This document shows, in pieces, positions 51,530-60,909 of a stretch of 64,000 bases of DNA (position 1 is the stretch's first letter; each line of letters begins with the position of its first letter). Under the pieces are notes generated by a model. That model ran no database searches and was not told where the DNA came from. It saw only the letters and a program-made list of their open reading frames with translations. The position numbers and the translations under genes are program-made. This DNA comes from Clostridia bacterium. GTDB lineage: Bacteria; Bacillota; Clostridia; Christensenellales; Aristaeellaceae. Where the stretch lies: positions 62,001 through 126,000 of the forward strand of contig JAFVXE010000052.1 of the NCBI GenBank assembly GCA_017501255.1, written 5' to 3'.

Positions 51530-52555
51530 TTACCGGCGGCCAATCTCCGTATCGGTCTCCGTTACACGGCTGTGATCCTTGATATAGTCGATGATCTCAT
51601 CCACATGGCCGAAAGCCAGACCCACGTAGCTGTCGGCAGCGCCGTAGTAGACGGCAATGCGGCCGGTCTCAGAGTCATGAATGGTGGCGCAGGGGAAGGT
51701 TACATTGGGCACAAAGCCACGCTCCTCATACCACTCTTCGGGGGTCAGCAGGAAGTTTTCGCAGCGGTACTTGACCCGGGAGGGCTCGTCGATATCCAGA
51801 ATTGCGCCGCCAATGGAGTATACATAACCGTTGCAGGTACCGCTGACGCCATGGTACAAAAGCAACCAGCCCTCGCTGGTTTCAATGGGCGCAGCGCCGC
51901 CGCCGATCTTCAGGCTTTCCCACCACTCGCTGCCGCGGCTCATCACATGGCGGTGCTTGCCCCAATATACCAGATCCGGGCTTTCGCTGAGGAAAATATC
52001 ACCAAAGGGGGTATGGCCGCTGTCGGAGGGGCGGGACATCATCACGAAATTGCCGTTGATCTTCCGGGGGAAGAGCACCGCATTGCGGTTGAAGGGCAGG
52101 AAGGGATTCTCCACCCGCACGAAGGACTTGAAGTCCTGGGTTTTGGCCATACCGATGGCAGCGCCATAGAAATCCTGGCACCAGATGATATAGTAGGTAT
52201 CCTCCACCTTTACCAGACGGGGATCGTAGGCATAGTGGGGCATAAAGGGCTGACCGTTCTCATCCACAAAGGGGATCTTCTGCTGGTCGAACTCCCAGTG
52301 AATGGCATCCTTGCTGCGGCCAAGGTAGATATAGGGAATACCGTTGGTCTGCTCACCACGGAACACACCAATAAACGCATCGCCATAGGGCATCACGGCG
52401 CTGTTGAAGATACGGGCAACGCCAGGGATGGGATTGCGGTCGATGATAGGATTTTCAGTATAGCGCCAGAGGGGGCCGCCCAGAATCTTGCCCTGGGGCT
52501 TCTCCTGCCACGGTACATTGGGAACGGCGGGGGCCATGATTTGATACTTGGTCAT
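51530..52555 (-). CDS. GH130 beta-1,4-mannooligosaccharide phosphorylase
   Basis: A 341-residue five-bladed beta-propeller enzyme. NPIIDRNPIPGVARIFNSAVM, FRGEQTNGIPYIYLGRS, the proton-donor Asp in YAYDPRLV, and NPFLPFNRNAVLFPRKI are GH130 hallmarks. The order matches the GH130_2 group active on beta-1,4-mannosides; phosphorolysis yields mannose-1-phosphate. It lacks a signal peptide, so it acts on imported oligosaccharides. A strong promoter with an overlapping LacI-type operator lies upstream. Confidence 0.9.
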   Translation of the reverse strand: MTKYQIMAPAVPNVPWQEKPQGKILGGPLWRYTENPIIDRNPIPGVARIFNSAVMPYGDAFIGVFRGEQTNGIPYIYLGRSKDAIHWEFDQQKIPFVDENGQPFMPHYAYDPRLVKVEDTYYIIWCQDFYGAAIGMAKTQDFKSFVRVENPFLPFNRNAVLFPRKINGNFVMMSRPSDSGHTPFGDIFLSESPDLVYWGKHRHVMSRGSEWWESLKIGGGAAPIETSEGWLLLYHGVSGTCNGYVYSIGGAILDIDEPSRVKYRCENFLLTPEEWYEERGFVPNVTFPCATIHDSETGRIAVYYGAADSYVGLAFGHVDEIIDYIKDHSRVTETDTEIGRR

Positions 52556-52674
52556 CGCAAACTTACCTCTTTTCTGGTGATGGATGAAACAATCATCCGC
52601 AAGCTAAGCCCGGCAGCTGCACAACCCATAACCCGACCCCGGAAAGTACCGGTTAGGTATCGGCTTTGCGTGTT

Positions 52675-52691
52675 GTTAATTGCCGTTTAAC
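52675..52691. promoter_or_regulatory. LacI-type operator before the GH130 gene
   Basis: A 17-bp inverted repeat GTTAA-n7-TTAAC downstream of the -10 of the GH130 promoter. The adjacent LacI-family gene is the natural regulator. The sequence differs from the TTACGAA-type operators of the ABC operon, so that operon probably has another repressor. Confidence 0.6.
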
Positions 52692-52704
52692 TTTATTTAA
52701 TCAC

Positions 52705-52733
52705 AGTATAGCTTATTTCACCAGTAATTGCAA
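52705..52733 (-). promoter_or_regulatory. Promoter of the GH130-LacI unit
   Basis: Minus-strand TTGCAA (52728-52733) and TATACT (52705-52710) with a 17-bp spacer. The leader to the ATG at 52555 is about 145 nt. Confidence 0.75.
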
Positions 52734-52762
52734 GCAGATACGCAGGATTTTTCGCAAAAGTC

Positions 52763-53275
52763 TTACAATCCGGCAGCATTTGTTTTCTGCTGCAAGCCCA
52801 AAAAGTCCAGAATCGCCGGATGGATGATCACAGGCGATGGTTTTCTTTGAAGTAAATCCATCAGTTCACTCCGGTTAACCCAACGATAATCCACCGTCTC
52901 TCCCGGCTGCAAGCGAACGCTGTCCTTATAACAGTCCACCCGCGCCAAAAAGCCTCTGTACAGCCTGCCATCGCCTGCTTCCTGATACAACGGCTGCACC
53001 TGCTTGCAGTGAATCCCGGTCTCCTCCCGCAATTCCCGTACAGCGGCTGCTTGTGCCGTCTCGCCCGCCATCACACTGCCGCTGGCGCTGGCCTCGAACA
53101 GTCCCGGATGCGTTCGTTTGCTTGGGTGGCGTTTCATCAACAGGATGGAACCATCCGTGTGCACGCACAGCACCCCTGCGATCATGCGGTAACATCCCTC
53201 GGGAATCGCATCGCCCCTGACGATCACCTGTCCCGTAGGCTGACCATCCCGATCATACAAATCACAGTATTCCAT
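52763..53275 (-). CDS. Nudix hydrolase (YfcD/IDI-like)
   Basis: A 170-residue Nudix protein. EYCDLYDRDGQPTG opens as in YfcD-like members; the Nudix box is GSVMAGETAQAAAVRELREETGI, preceded by HPGLFEASASG. GAGG is 8 bp before the ATG at 53275. It follows rmlB with an 86-bp gap and may use the same transcript. Substrate unknown; homologues act on nucleotide diphosphates or isopentenyl-like compounds. Confidence 0.87.
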   Translation of the reverse strand: MEYCDLYDRDGQPTGQVIVRGDAIPEGCYRMIAGVLCVHTDGSILLMKRHPSKRTHPGLFEASASGSVMAGETAQAAAVRELREETGIHCKQVQPLYQEAGDGRLYRGFLARVDCYKDSVRLQPGETVDYRWVNRSELMDLLQRKPSPVIIHPAILDFLGLQQKTNAAGL

Positions 53276-53361
53276 CATAACTTCCTCAACATAAGCACTG
53301 GAGCGAACCCTCTCATCGAAAGTCCGCTCCATGTGATTTCAGAATTGATTTGCAGCGACGA

Positions 53362-54381
53362 TCAGCGCTTGCTGTACATTCTCTCGTAATAGGTTTGGTA
53401 TTCGCCAGCCAGGATGTGTTCCCACCACTCCCGGTTATCCAGATACCACTGGATAGTGCGGCGGATGCCTTCATCAAAGGTGGTCTTCGGCAGCCAGCCC
53501 AGCTCCCCGGAAATCTTGGTGGGGTCAATGGCATAGCGGCGGTCGTGGCCGGGGCGATCCGTCACATAGGTGATCAGGTCCTCGGACTTGCCCAGTTCCC
53601 GCACAATGGTCTTGACCACTTCCAGATTGGTGCGCTCATTGTGACCGCCCACGTTGTAGATCTGGCCTTCCCGGCCCTTGCGCATCACCAGATCGATGGC
53701 GGCGCAATGATCCTCCACATACAGCCAGTCCCGGACATTCTCACCGGTGCCGTACACAGGCAGGGGCTTATCGTTGAGAGCATTGGCAATCATCAGGGGA
53801 ATCAACTTCTCCGGATGATGATAGGGGCCGTAGTTGTTGGAGCAGCGGGTGATGCTCACCGGCAGCTTGAAGGTGCGGGCATAGGCCAGCACCAACAGAT
53901 CGGCGCCTGCCTTGCTGGCGGAATAGGGAGAGGAAGTGTGCAGCGGGGTTTCCTCGGTGAAGAACAGATCGGGTCGGTCAAGCGGCAAATCGCCGTACAC
54001 CTCATCGGTGCTTACCTGATGATAGCGCTTCACGCCATGGCGGCGGCTGGCATCCAGCAGAATCTGGGTACCCAGCACATTGGTGCGCACAAAGATACCG
54101 GGATCCTCCACGCAGCGGTCCACATGGCTTTCCGCAGCAAAGTTGACCACGATATCGGGTTTTTCCTCGCTGAAAAGCTGCTCTACGCATTCCAGATCCG
54201 CAATATCACCCTTGACAAAGCGGAAATTTTCCTGCTTGAGGGCTTCCTCCAGGGTTTCCATGTTGCCCGCATAGGTCAGCTTGTCCAGGCAAACGATCCG
54301 ATCCTCGGGATGATTCTTCAGCTGATAATAGATAAAGTTGCCGCCGATAAAGCCGGCGCCGCCGGTTACCAGAATGGTCAT
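53362..54381 (-). CDS. rfbB: dTDP-glucose 4,6-dehydratase
   Basis: A 339-residue short-chain dehydrogenase. GGAGFIGGNF binds NAD; STDEVYGDL and Y-x3-K in SPYSASKAGAD are catalytic. It makes dTDP-4-keto-6-deoxyglucose, the branch point for rhamnose and other deoxysugars. The ATG at 54381 is chosen because all homologues begin with (K/T)ILVTGGAGFIG. RmlC and RmlD are not in this window, so the final sugar is open. Confidence 0.96.
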   Translation of the reverse strand: MTILVTGGAGFIGGNFIYYQLKNHPEDRIVCLDKLTYAGNMETLEEALKQENFRFVKGDIADLECVEQLFSEEKPDIVVNFAAESHVDRCVEDPGIFVRTNVLGTQILLDASRRHGVKRYHQVSTDEVYGDLPLDRPDLFFTEETPLHTSSPYSASKAGADLLVLAYARTFKLPVSITRCSNNYGPYHHPEKLIPLMIANALNDKPLPVYGTGENVRDWLYVEDHCAAIDLVMRKGREGQIYNVGGHNERTNLEVVKTIVRELGKSEDLITYVTDRPGHDRRYAIDPTKISGELGWLPKTTFDEGIRRTIQWYLDNREWWEHILAGEYQTYYERMYSKR

Positions 54382-54400
54382 AGGGGGTGTCCTCCTTCTC

Positions 54401-55300
54401 TCAGGATTCATAGGAATCGTAGATGATCTTGCCTTCTGCCACAGTGCGCAGATGCTCGCCATAGGGGCTCTTGCCGTAGCGGGAAGCCGCTTCCAGCAGC
54501 TTTTCCTTGCTGATCCAGCCCATATTGTAGGCGATCTCTTCCAGCGCAGCAATCTTCACGCTCTGACGCTTCTCGATCAGCTGCACGAAATTGGCTGCAT
54601 CAATCAGGCTGTCCATGGTGCCAGTATCCAGCCACGCAAAGCCACGGCCCATTACCTTGGCGCACAGGGAGCCATCCTGCAGATACAGGTCGTTCAGGGT
54701 GGTGATCTCCAACTCGCCACGGGCGCTGGGCTTGACCTGCTTGGCCAGTTCGCACACCCGCTCATCATAGAAATACAGGCCGGTGATGGCATAATTGCTC
54801 TTGGGCTTAGCAGGCTTTTCCTCCACGGAAAGCACCTTGCCGTCCTCGTCGAATTCCACGATGCCAAAACGCTCCGGGTCGTTCACATAGTAGCCGAAAA
54901 TGGTGGCCTTGCCGTTCTCCGCATTGCGCACCGCTTCCCGGAGCATCCCGGAAAAGCCGTTGCCGTAGAAGATGTTATCACCCAGCACCATGGCGCAGGG
55001 CTCGCCGCCGATGAATTCCTCACCGATCAGAAAGGCCTGGGCCAAGCCATCGGGGGAGGGCTGCACCGCATAGCTCAGGGAGATGCCGTAGGCGCTGCCG
55101 TCGCCCAGCAGGCTTTCAAAGCGAGGGGTATCCCCCGGGGTGGAAATGATGAGAATATCCCGGATCCCCGCCAGCATCAGTGTGCTGAGGGGATAATAGA
55201 TCATGGGCTTGTCGTACACTGGCAAAAGCTGTTTGCTGGTTACCATGGTCAAGGGATACAGGCGCGTACCTGCGCCGCCCGCCAGAATGATACCCTTCAT
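54401..55300 (-). CDS. rfbA: Glucose-1-phosphate thymidylyltransferase
   Basis: A 299-residue nucleotidyltransferase. [18 protein letters not shown] is the signature, with [19 protein letters not shown] and [10 protein letters not shown]. It makes dTDP-glucose. ATG at 55300 fits AGAGGAG spacing better than an in-frame GTG three codons upstream. The start overlaps the acyltransferase stop as ATGA; 19 bp separate it from rfbB. Confidence 0.96.
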   Translation of the reverse strand: MKGIILAGGAGTRLYPLTMVTSKQLLPVYDKPMIYYPLSTLMLAGIRDILIISTPGDTPRFESLLGDGSAYGISLSYAVQPSPDGLAQAFLIGEEFIGGEPCAMVLGDNIFYGNGFSGMLREAVRNAENGKATIFGYYVNDPERFGIVEFDEDGKVLSVEEKPAKPKSNYAITGLYFYDERVCELAKQVKPSARGELEITTLNDLYLQDGSLCAKVMGRGFAWLDTGTMDSLIDAANFVQLIEKRQSVKIAALEEIAYNMGWISKEKLLEAASRYGKSPYGEHLRTVAEGKIIYDSYES

Positions 55301-56523
55301 TGAGAACACTCCTCTTTAGCAGAATGATTTTTCCTTTTCAGACGCTGAACACCCTGATGAATCCATTTGGTACAGGGCTGTTCCAGACCGTAGGTAAAGG
55401 CCATGGCCACCAGCACGGATACGCTGAAACACAGTACCGTGAACGCCCATTGCAGATTGCGCTCCGCCGTCTGCGGAAAGCCTTCCGGGAACCAATGCTG
55501 CGCCATCTGCACCGCCAGCACCTGATGCCAGATGTAGAAGTTATACGAAATCGCAGCAAGGAACCGCATCAACCGATTGCTGAGAAGCCACCGAAACGCC
55601 GCCGGCATAAACATAGCGCCCAGCATACAGCCCATCAGGCTGAGGGCCAGCGGCAGGCGATGCCTCAGCTGTCCCAGCCGGAGTTCCGCAAATCCCTGCA
55701 CACCGGCTGTAGATTGCAAATGCAGAATACTGTTGACCAGCAGCAGCCCAGCCACAAACATCATCAGCCCGGAAAGGCGGATCAGCAGAGATTGCTTGCC
55801 GTCGGGATCGCCCAGCAATTTGCGGAGCCTGCAATATACAATGGCTCCCAGCATCCCGATGGCGTATACATCCAGAAACGCAGGCAGCTGATTGATCAGC
55901 ATGGCAGTCTCTTCCACCCGGTAGTATACCACAACCCGGTACAGCCAGCCAAGCCCCGTCATCACGATCAGTGTCCAGACGGGTTGTTTTTTCGCACAGC
56001 GGCCAATCAGCGGGAACAGCAGATACATCTGCATCTCGATCACCACTGTCCACAGCACACCGTTCAGCTGGGAATATTGATAGGGCTGATAGAAAAACGT
56101 ATGGGTAAACGTGAGATGGGACCACAGATCCAGATGCAGCGCCTGCTTTGAGTAAAACAGATTCTGCGGAATGGCCACCAATACCAGCATCAGCAGCACC
56201 GATGCCACATAGGAAGGCACGATGCGTGCCAGACGGTTCAGGTAGAACGTGCCCACTTTCGGCAATGGATAGGGTTCCTCCATGGCCCGGGCATAGGGCA
56301 GAAACAGCAGAAAGCCGCTCAGCAGGATCATTCCGTCCACAAAGATGTAACTGGAACGGGTCACATAATCCACATCCAGCGTGATGGGGCCAATCTGGAA
56401 GATCTGCCACAGCCATCCCTGCTGCCAGATATGAAAATTGGCTACCAGCAGCACCATGATAGCCCGAAAGCCGTGCAATACGCCAATATCCCATTTGGCT
56501 GGCCGAGTTGCCTCACTGCTCAT
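55297..56523 (-). CDS. Membrane O-acyltransferase (acyltransferase 3 family)
   Basis: A 408-residue multi-pass protein of the OafA/YrhL type. The N-terminus ([18 protein letters not shown]) has the conserved Arg and His; [37 protein letters not shown] and FYIWHQVL are family landmarks. There are about ten helices and no C-terminal SGNH domain. It O-acetylates a surface polysaccharide. GGAGG is seven bases before the ATG at 56523, which overlaps the previous gene by 11 bp. Confidence 0.9.
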   Translation of the reverse strand: MSSEATRPAKWDIGVLHGFRAIMVLLVANFHIWQQGWLWQIFQIGPITLDVDYVTRSSYIFVDGMILLSGFLLFLPYARAMEEPYPLPKVGTFYLNRLARIVPSYVASVLLMLVLVAIPQNLFYSKQALHLDLWSHLTFTHTFFYQPYQYSQLNGVLWTVVIEMQMYLLFPLIGRCAKKQPVWTLIVMTGLGWLYRVVVYYRVEETAMLINQLPAFLDVYAIGMLGAIVYCRLRKLLGDPDGKQSLLIRLSGLMMFVAGLLLVNSILHLQSTAGVQGFAELRLGQLRHRLPLALSLMGCMLGAMFMPAAFRWLLSNRLMRFLAAISYNFYIWHQVLAVQMAQHWFPEGFPQTAERNLQWAFTVLCFSVSVLVAMAFTYGLEQPCTKWIHQGVQRLKRKNHSAKEECSQ

Positions 56524-59407
56524 GGATTTCCTCCACCACCAGCATTTCATTGCTGGTGTCAGCAGGTTCCTGGGTCAGATTCATGGGCGGTATCGCCACT
56601 TCGCCGATCTTCTCCAGTTTGAAATTAACCTCGCCCTTGCCCCGGATTTCCTCAATGCTCATGCCCTTGGCGGTCATGCTGTTGATGCGGTGAGAGCGTG
56701 TCAGGTTATCGGGGCTGTCGCCAGTGAGCAGGCTGAAATTATCCACCTTGAAATACAGTTCCTTGCCCATCAGATTGCAGGTGCCATCCGGACGGAATTC
56801 CGCCTGTTTGCCGGAATTGGATTCCCACAAACCCAGAATCAGATAGGTACGGTAGCCCAGTTTCTTTTCTGCAGCGGGCAATTGGGCAGCCTCCATGTAG
56901 AAGGGCAGTGCGCCGTAGCGGTCGCCTGCGGCATAGAGCACATCCGCCTGTTCCAGACAGGATTCCAGATACAGCTTTTCCAGTTCCTGATAGCTCTCAG
57001 GCAGCGTTTCGCTGACCACCGGCTGAAGCAGCGCAATGGCACTGATGTAGTCCTTGTTATCCCAGAAGGTTTTGGCCTGCGCAAGAATGCCGCTGTACAA
57101 AGAATCATAGCAAACCTGCGCCTGATCGGCAGCGTCTTCATAATCGCCCAGCGCCTCAAAAGCCTTGCCTGCCGACAGATATTCGCCAGCCTGCATCTGA
57201 CTGAGGGCGGCCATGTAACTGCTGGCCTGCTGACGCTCCGCAGACTCGCCCAGCCCGGCCAGCCCCTGATACCAGGAAGCCGCTGCTTCATGCTCACCGG
57301 CATCCTCCAGCCGCTTGCCTTCCGCCATCAGCAGGGCCAAAGCCTTGTCCCGGGCAGACTGGGGCAAATCCTCTCTGTCCACCAGAGCACGGGCTGCCTC
57401 TAAATTGTTACTGGTTTCGCAGAGTTCTGCCAGCTTGATGGCCGCATCCTCCAGCGCAGCAGCTGCGCCTTCGTGATCCCCGGCAGTGGTAAAGCTGACG
57501 ATGGCATCCTCATAGAGGGCCGTTTCCATTTGCTGTTGGCCCAGATAGTAGGCGCATTCCTGCAAACGGCCCTGATAGAGTTCATTATCCAGCAGCTGAT
57601 AATATTCCAGTGCCGTCTGGTAGTCCTTCAATTCAAAGGCTTTTTCAGCCAGCTTGTAGCGCACGTTCACCAGCTGGTCGTTGTTTTCCTCGGTAACCTC
57701 CATGGTGGACAGCAGCGTTTCCGCAGACTGATAATCCCCCTTGGCAATGCAATCCAAAGCCAACAGATAGCTGCATTCCTGAATCCGCTGGGCGGCATCC
57801 TCGTAATCACCGATCGTACCAAAGAGCATCACAGCGCTGGCGTAGTCCCCCTGGGTCTGAGCACTGGCCGCCTGATGATAAACACAGAAAACGATCTGTT
57901 CCTGACTGTCCTCGTAGTCCGGAATGCGGCGGAAGGCGCTGGCTGCCAGTTCATAAGCACCGTCATCCCGCTGCTGGGCAGCATACTGATAGATGCATTC
58001 CTTTCCTCGCTGGGCAGCGTCCTCATAATCGCCGCACGCCATGAACAGGGAGCCCGCACGTTCCATGTTGCCAGCCTCCGCCTCGGCAACGGCGGTCTGA
58101 TACTGACACTGTACATACCGCTGGGCAGCATCCTCATAGTTGCCAGCCTGCAAATAAAGTTGCGCTGCCTGGGCATAGTCGCCGGCATCTTCGCTTTCCT
58201 TGGCCAGCGTATACTGACAGCCCCTCACCCGGTCGGCTGCATCGCTGTAATCCGCAATGGTGGCAAACAACGCCTGAGCCAGAGAGATCTGACCATTCTG
58301 GAACAGAGTGTCCGCCTGGGCATAAACGCATTGATCCAGCTTGTCCGCACTGTCTTCATAGTCGCCAAGGGACTGGAAGCGGTCCGCCGCCTGATCGTAC
58401 AAGCCGTCTGCATAATAGGCTTCACCAATGGCATACAGCGTCTGCTGGTTGCGCAGGACGCTGTCCTCATGGTCGCCCAGAGCAGCGAACAATTCCTGTG
58501 CTGCCAACAGGCTTTCCAGATCGCCCTTCTCCAATAGGATCAAAGCCTCTTGATAGCGACAGGCCAAAGCCTGCACCCGGGCATCCCCGAAGGAACCCAT
58601 TGCAGCAAATGCTTCGCTGGCTTCGCTATACTGGCCGGATGCCATCAACTGCTTGGCATTCTGGTAGCGCAGGGTGGGCAGCCCCCACAGGAGACCCACT
58701 GCCAGCACCACCACTGCGGCGCTGATACCGCCCACCAAACGCCAGCGGTTGCGGCGTTTCCGCTTCACAGCGCTTCGGCGTTTGCTTTCTTCCTCGTTCA
58801 GGCGGCTGTTATCCTCACGGGCTTTCCGGCCTTCATCCGCCAGTTTCCGCTCCCGGACAGCGATCACCGCCTCCACGTTTTCCTTATTGTAACTGGCAAA
58901 TACCGTTTCCCGGCCCCGTTCGCAGCGGCAGCAGCGGTCGCTGTCCAGCGCATTGGCACGGCCGCACACGCACAGCCAGGCCTCCTCCTGCAATTGAGGA
59001 TAGCCCACCGCATCCTTGCCCGCCACAAAACGCAGATGATCCAGTGCACGGCCATTGTTCATGGTGTTGGGAGCATACTGGGTCAGCGGTGCATTCCCTC
59101 TGCGCCAGATGGTTGCATCGTCAAACCAGACCTTTTCCACCACCAGATCCATGCCTTCCACACCATCCCAGTGGGTAGGCAGAATCACGATGCTGAAACG
59201 CTCGCCCACACCGGCTTTCAGGCCCTGAACCCGCTCGGATTGCCGAAACAGCAGCTGATCCTGTTTGCCATAGCAATTCAGGGTGACCATTACAGAGGCC
59301 ACCACCTTATTGCTCAGGTTATTCATCACAAAGGTGCATTCCGATGCCGATTCCGTAGGCATGGCATACTGCCACAATTCCACGGGGCAGGTCAGATCAA
59401 TGCGCAT
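56513..59407 (-). CDS. Zinc-ribbon, single-TM protein with exact 37-residue repeats
   Basis: A 964-residue protein. Residues 1-135 are a beta-rich domain; a zinc ribbon follows with C146-x-C148 and C159-x2-C162 in WLCVCGRANALDSDRCCRC. A charged segment (170-222) leads to a membrane helix (224-244). Residues 270-850 consist of tandem helical repeats with consensus GDYEDAAxxxxxCxY...A...G.Y..A...F; seven consecutive units from 311 to 569 have a period of exactly 37 residues. The C-terminal domain has LGLWESNSGKQAEFRPDGTC. The family name is unknown to me; TPR/Sel1-like scaffolding of an envelope assembly is inferred. AAAGGAGG precedes the ATG. Confidence 0.8.
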   Translation of the reverse strand: MRIDLTCPVELWQYAMPTESASECTFVMNNLSNKVVASVMVTLNCYGKQDQLLFRQSERVQGLKAGVGERFSIVILPTHWDGVEGMDLVVEKVWFDDATIWRRGNAPLTQYAPNTMNNGRALDHLRFVAGKDAVGYPQLQEEAWLCVCGRANALDSDRCCRCERGRETVFASYNKENVEAVIAVRERKLADEGRKAREDNSRLNEEESKRRSAVKRKRRNRWRLVGGISAAVVVLAVGLLWGLPTLRYQNAKQLMASGQYSEASEAFAAMGSFGDARVQALACRYQEALILLEKGDLESLLAAQELFAALGDHEDSVLRNQQTLYAIGEAYYADGLYDQAADRFQSLGDYEDSADKLDQCVYAQADTLFQNGQISLAQALFATIADYSDAADRVRGCQYTLAKESEDAGDYAQAAQLYLQAGNYEDAAQRYVQCQYQTAVAEAEAGNMERAGSLFMACGDYEDAAQRGKECIYQYAAQQRDDGAYELAASAFRRIPDYEDSQEQIVFCVYHQAASAQTQGDYASAVMLFGTIGDYEDAAQRIQECSYLLALDCIAKGDYQSAETLLSTMEVTEENNDQLVNVRYKLAEKAFELKDYQTALEYYQLLDNELYQGRLQECAYYLGQQQMETALYEDAIVSFTTAGDHEGAAAALEDAAIKLAELCETSNNLEAARALVDREDLPQSARDKALALLMAEGKRLEDAGEHEAAASWYQGLAGLGESAERQQASSYMAALSQMQAGEYLSAGKAFEALGDYEDAADQAQVCYDSLYSGILAQAKTFWDNKDYISAIALLQPVVSETLPESYQELEKLYLESCLEQADVLYAAGDRYGALPFYMEAAQLPAAEKKLGYRTYLILGLWESNSGKQAEFRPDGTCNLMGKELYFKVDNFSLLTGDSPDNLTRSHRINSMTAKGMSIEEIRGKGEVNFKLEKIGEVAIPPMNLTQEPADTSNEMLVVEEIHEQ
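57701..58477 (-). repeat. Seven coding repeats of 111 bp (37 residues)
   Basis: Units begin at residues 311, 348, 385, 422, 459, 496 and 533 of the zinc-ribbon protein. The GDYED-like motif recurs, and Cys occurs at 360, 397, 434, 471, 508 and 545, each exactly 37 apart. DNA identity between units is lower than protein similarity, so recent duplication is unlikely. Confidence 0.85.
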
Positions 59408-59429
59408 GAGCAGCCCTCCTTTGCTTGCA

Positions 59430-60638
59430 TTACCAGGCGTATAGATAGATCTCGGTCAGGAGATCCTCTTGGAATGATAGATACAGCGTGACGGTCAGCA
59501 GACCATTGGGGCCTTCCGCCTCGCACAGATAGCGCAGCACCGTGCCGCCCATACCGTCGGATTCCTCCAGACCATAGGGTGCCGCCTGCCCATCGCCATA
59601 CAGCAGATTGGCGCTGCCCAGCACCTGACCGCTGCCATCGCAGCGCATCCGGCCAAGGGCTTCCTCCAAAGGCATCCCTACCCGAAGGCCTCTTGGGCCT
59701 TCCATCATCGGGGTGGTGATGGTCATGGACTGCGCCTGCACCATCGTGCCATCCGTGCTTTCCAGATAGCCAATGGAAAGTCCGTCCCGCAGGGTGGTCA
59801 GGTACAGCAGCCCCTCCGCATCCGGCATTACATCCGTGAACAGAGGGTCGCCATACAACAGGGACACATCCTGGTCGTTCAGGGTCAGAAAATCCATTCC
59901 GGCAAACCGGAGATCCGCCGTCTGAAAAGGCGCTGCATCGTTGGCCTGCCAACGGCCTTCTGCCGTCCGGTCGTCGCCGCTGAGCTGCCCCAGCAGCTGG
60001 GACACCGTTTGCAGATTGGCCAGCACATCCGATGCGGCAATCGCAGCGCCGCCCAGACCATACACTTCGATGCGCTCCACCCGGCCCCCTTGCAGCTGAT
60101 AACGGATGCCCATATCCGTATACTGCCCATCTCCCAGTGCACTGTGGATAGCGCACTGCACGCTGAGCAATTCCTCTCCGGAATAGATGGCCCAAGCCCA
60201 GCGGGCATCGGCGGGCAGCTCATTTTCCAAATAGAGAGCAGCAAAGGTGCCATCGCCCATCAGGCCGGGATTCTGCCAGCCATAGGCGGCCAGCAGCACT
60301 GCCTGATCGTCTCCCACACAGATTCCCCGTGGGTCAGCCGCTCCGGCATCCGTCAGCACAGCAGCCTGCAAATGGCTGCCTGCGCTGGGTTCCTCAAAAT
60401 ACAGGGTGTGATCATCAAACAAAAATGCGTAGCCATCAGCGGTGAGGCTTTCCTCCCCCACCGGGGTATTCAAAGGCTGCTGACTGACTGCATTCTGCCT
60501 CATTGTTCTTATCCAGCTTTCCAGCTGGTTCAGCGTCAGCGCCCCCTCAGCCACCATCGTTTCAGCCAAAGCGCCAACCGCCAGCATCATTCCAAACAAA
60601 CCGGCAACCAATGCCGTCAATCGTCTCATCATCTTCAT
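59430..60638 (-). CDS. Exported protein of unknown function
   Basis: A 402-residue protein with a Sec signal peptide (MKMMRRLTALVAGLFGMMLAVGALAE), no lipobox and no other membrane segment. The mature part is acidic and beta-rich; it contains a repeated LYGD motif and two segments with RVGMPLEEALGRM-like wording. I recognise no family. GGGAGG precedes the ATG at 60638, and the repeat-protein gene follows after 22 bp, so they are probably co-expressed and may interact outside the membrane. Confidence 0.75.
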   Translation of the reverse strand: MKMMRRLTALVAGLFGMMLAVGALAETMVAEGALTLNQLESWIRTMRQNAVSQQPLNTPVGEESLTADGYAFLFDDHTLYFEEPSAGSHLQAAVLTDAGAADPRGICVGDDQAVLLAAYGWQNPGLMGDGTFAALYLENELPADARWAWAIYSGEELLSVQCAIHSALGDGQYTDMGIRYQLQGGRVERIEVYGLGGAAIAASDVLANLQTVSQLLGQLSGDDRTAEGRWQANDAAPFQTADLRFAGMDFLTLNDQDVSLLYGDPLFTDVMPDAEGLLYLTTLRDGLSIGYLESTDGTMVQAQSMTITTPMMEGPRGLRVGMPLEEALGRMRCDGSGQVLGSANLLYGDGQAAPYGLEESDGMGGTVLRYLCEAEGPNGLLTVTLYLSFQEDLLTEIYLYAW

Positions 60639-60845
60639 GCTTTGCCTCCCTTTCCATCCCGGATGAGATGCAAATACAGAATATGCGCTTACAGTCTGCC
60701 GGACGCAAAATTTCCGCGCATAGCTGTAGTATTTTATCACTCCTATTGTACATGAAAAACGCCGGAAAGTACAGTCTTTTCCTCAGTTTTTACGTTTGTG
60801 TAAAAAACGGCTGCAATTTTCATCACAGGCTTTTTTCCAAATGGC

Positions 60846-60874
60846 TTGTACTTTCTCTGTGGATTTGCTATAAT
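60846..60874 (+). promoter_or_regulatory. Promoter of yajC
   Basis: TTGTAC (60846-60851) and TATAAT (60869-60874), 17-bp spacer, extended TGC, about 20 bp before the GGAAAGGGG ribosome binding site. Confidence 0.8.
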
Positions 60875-60909
60875 CCAAGATACCTACTATGGAAAGGGGT
60901 TTATTTACG

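Noticed and set aside
57701..58477. Regular 111-bp repeats that could suggest a CRISPR array or tandem satellite
   Set aside because: The repeats are in frame within a coding region, conserved at protein rather than DNA level, and have no repeat-spacer pattern.
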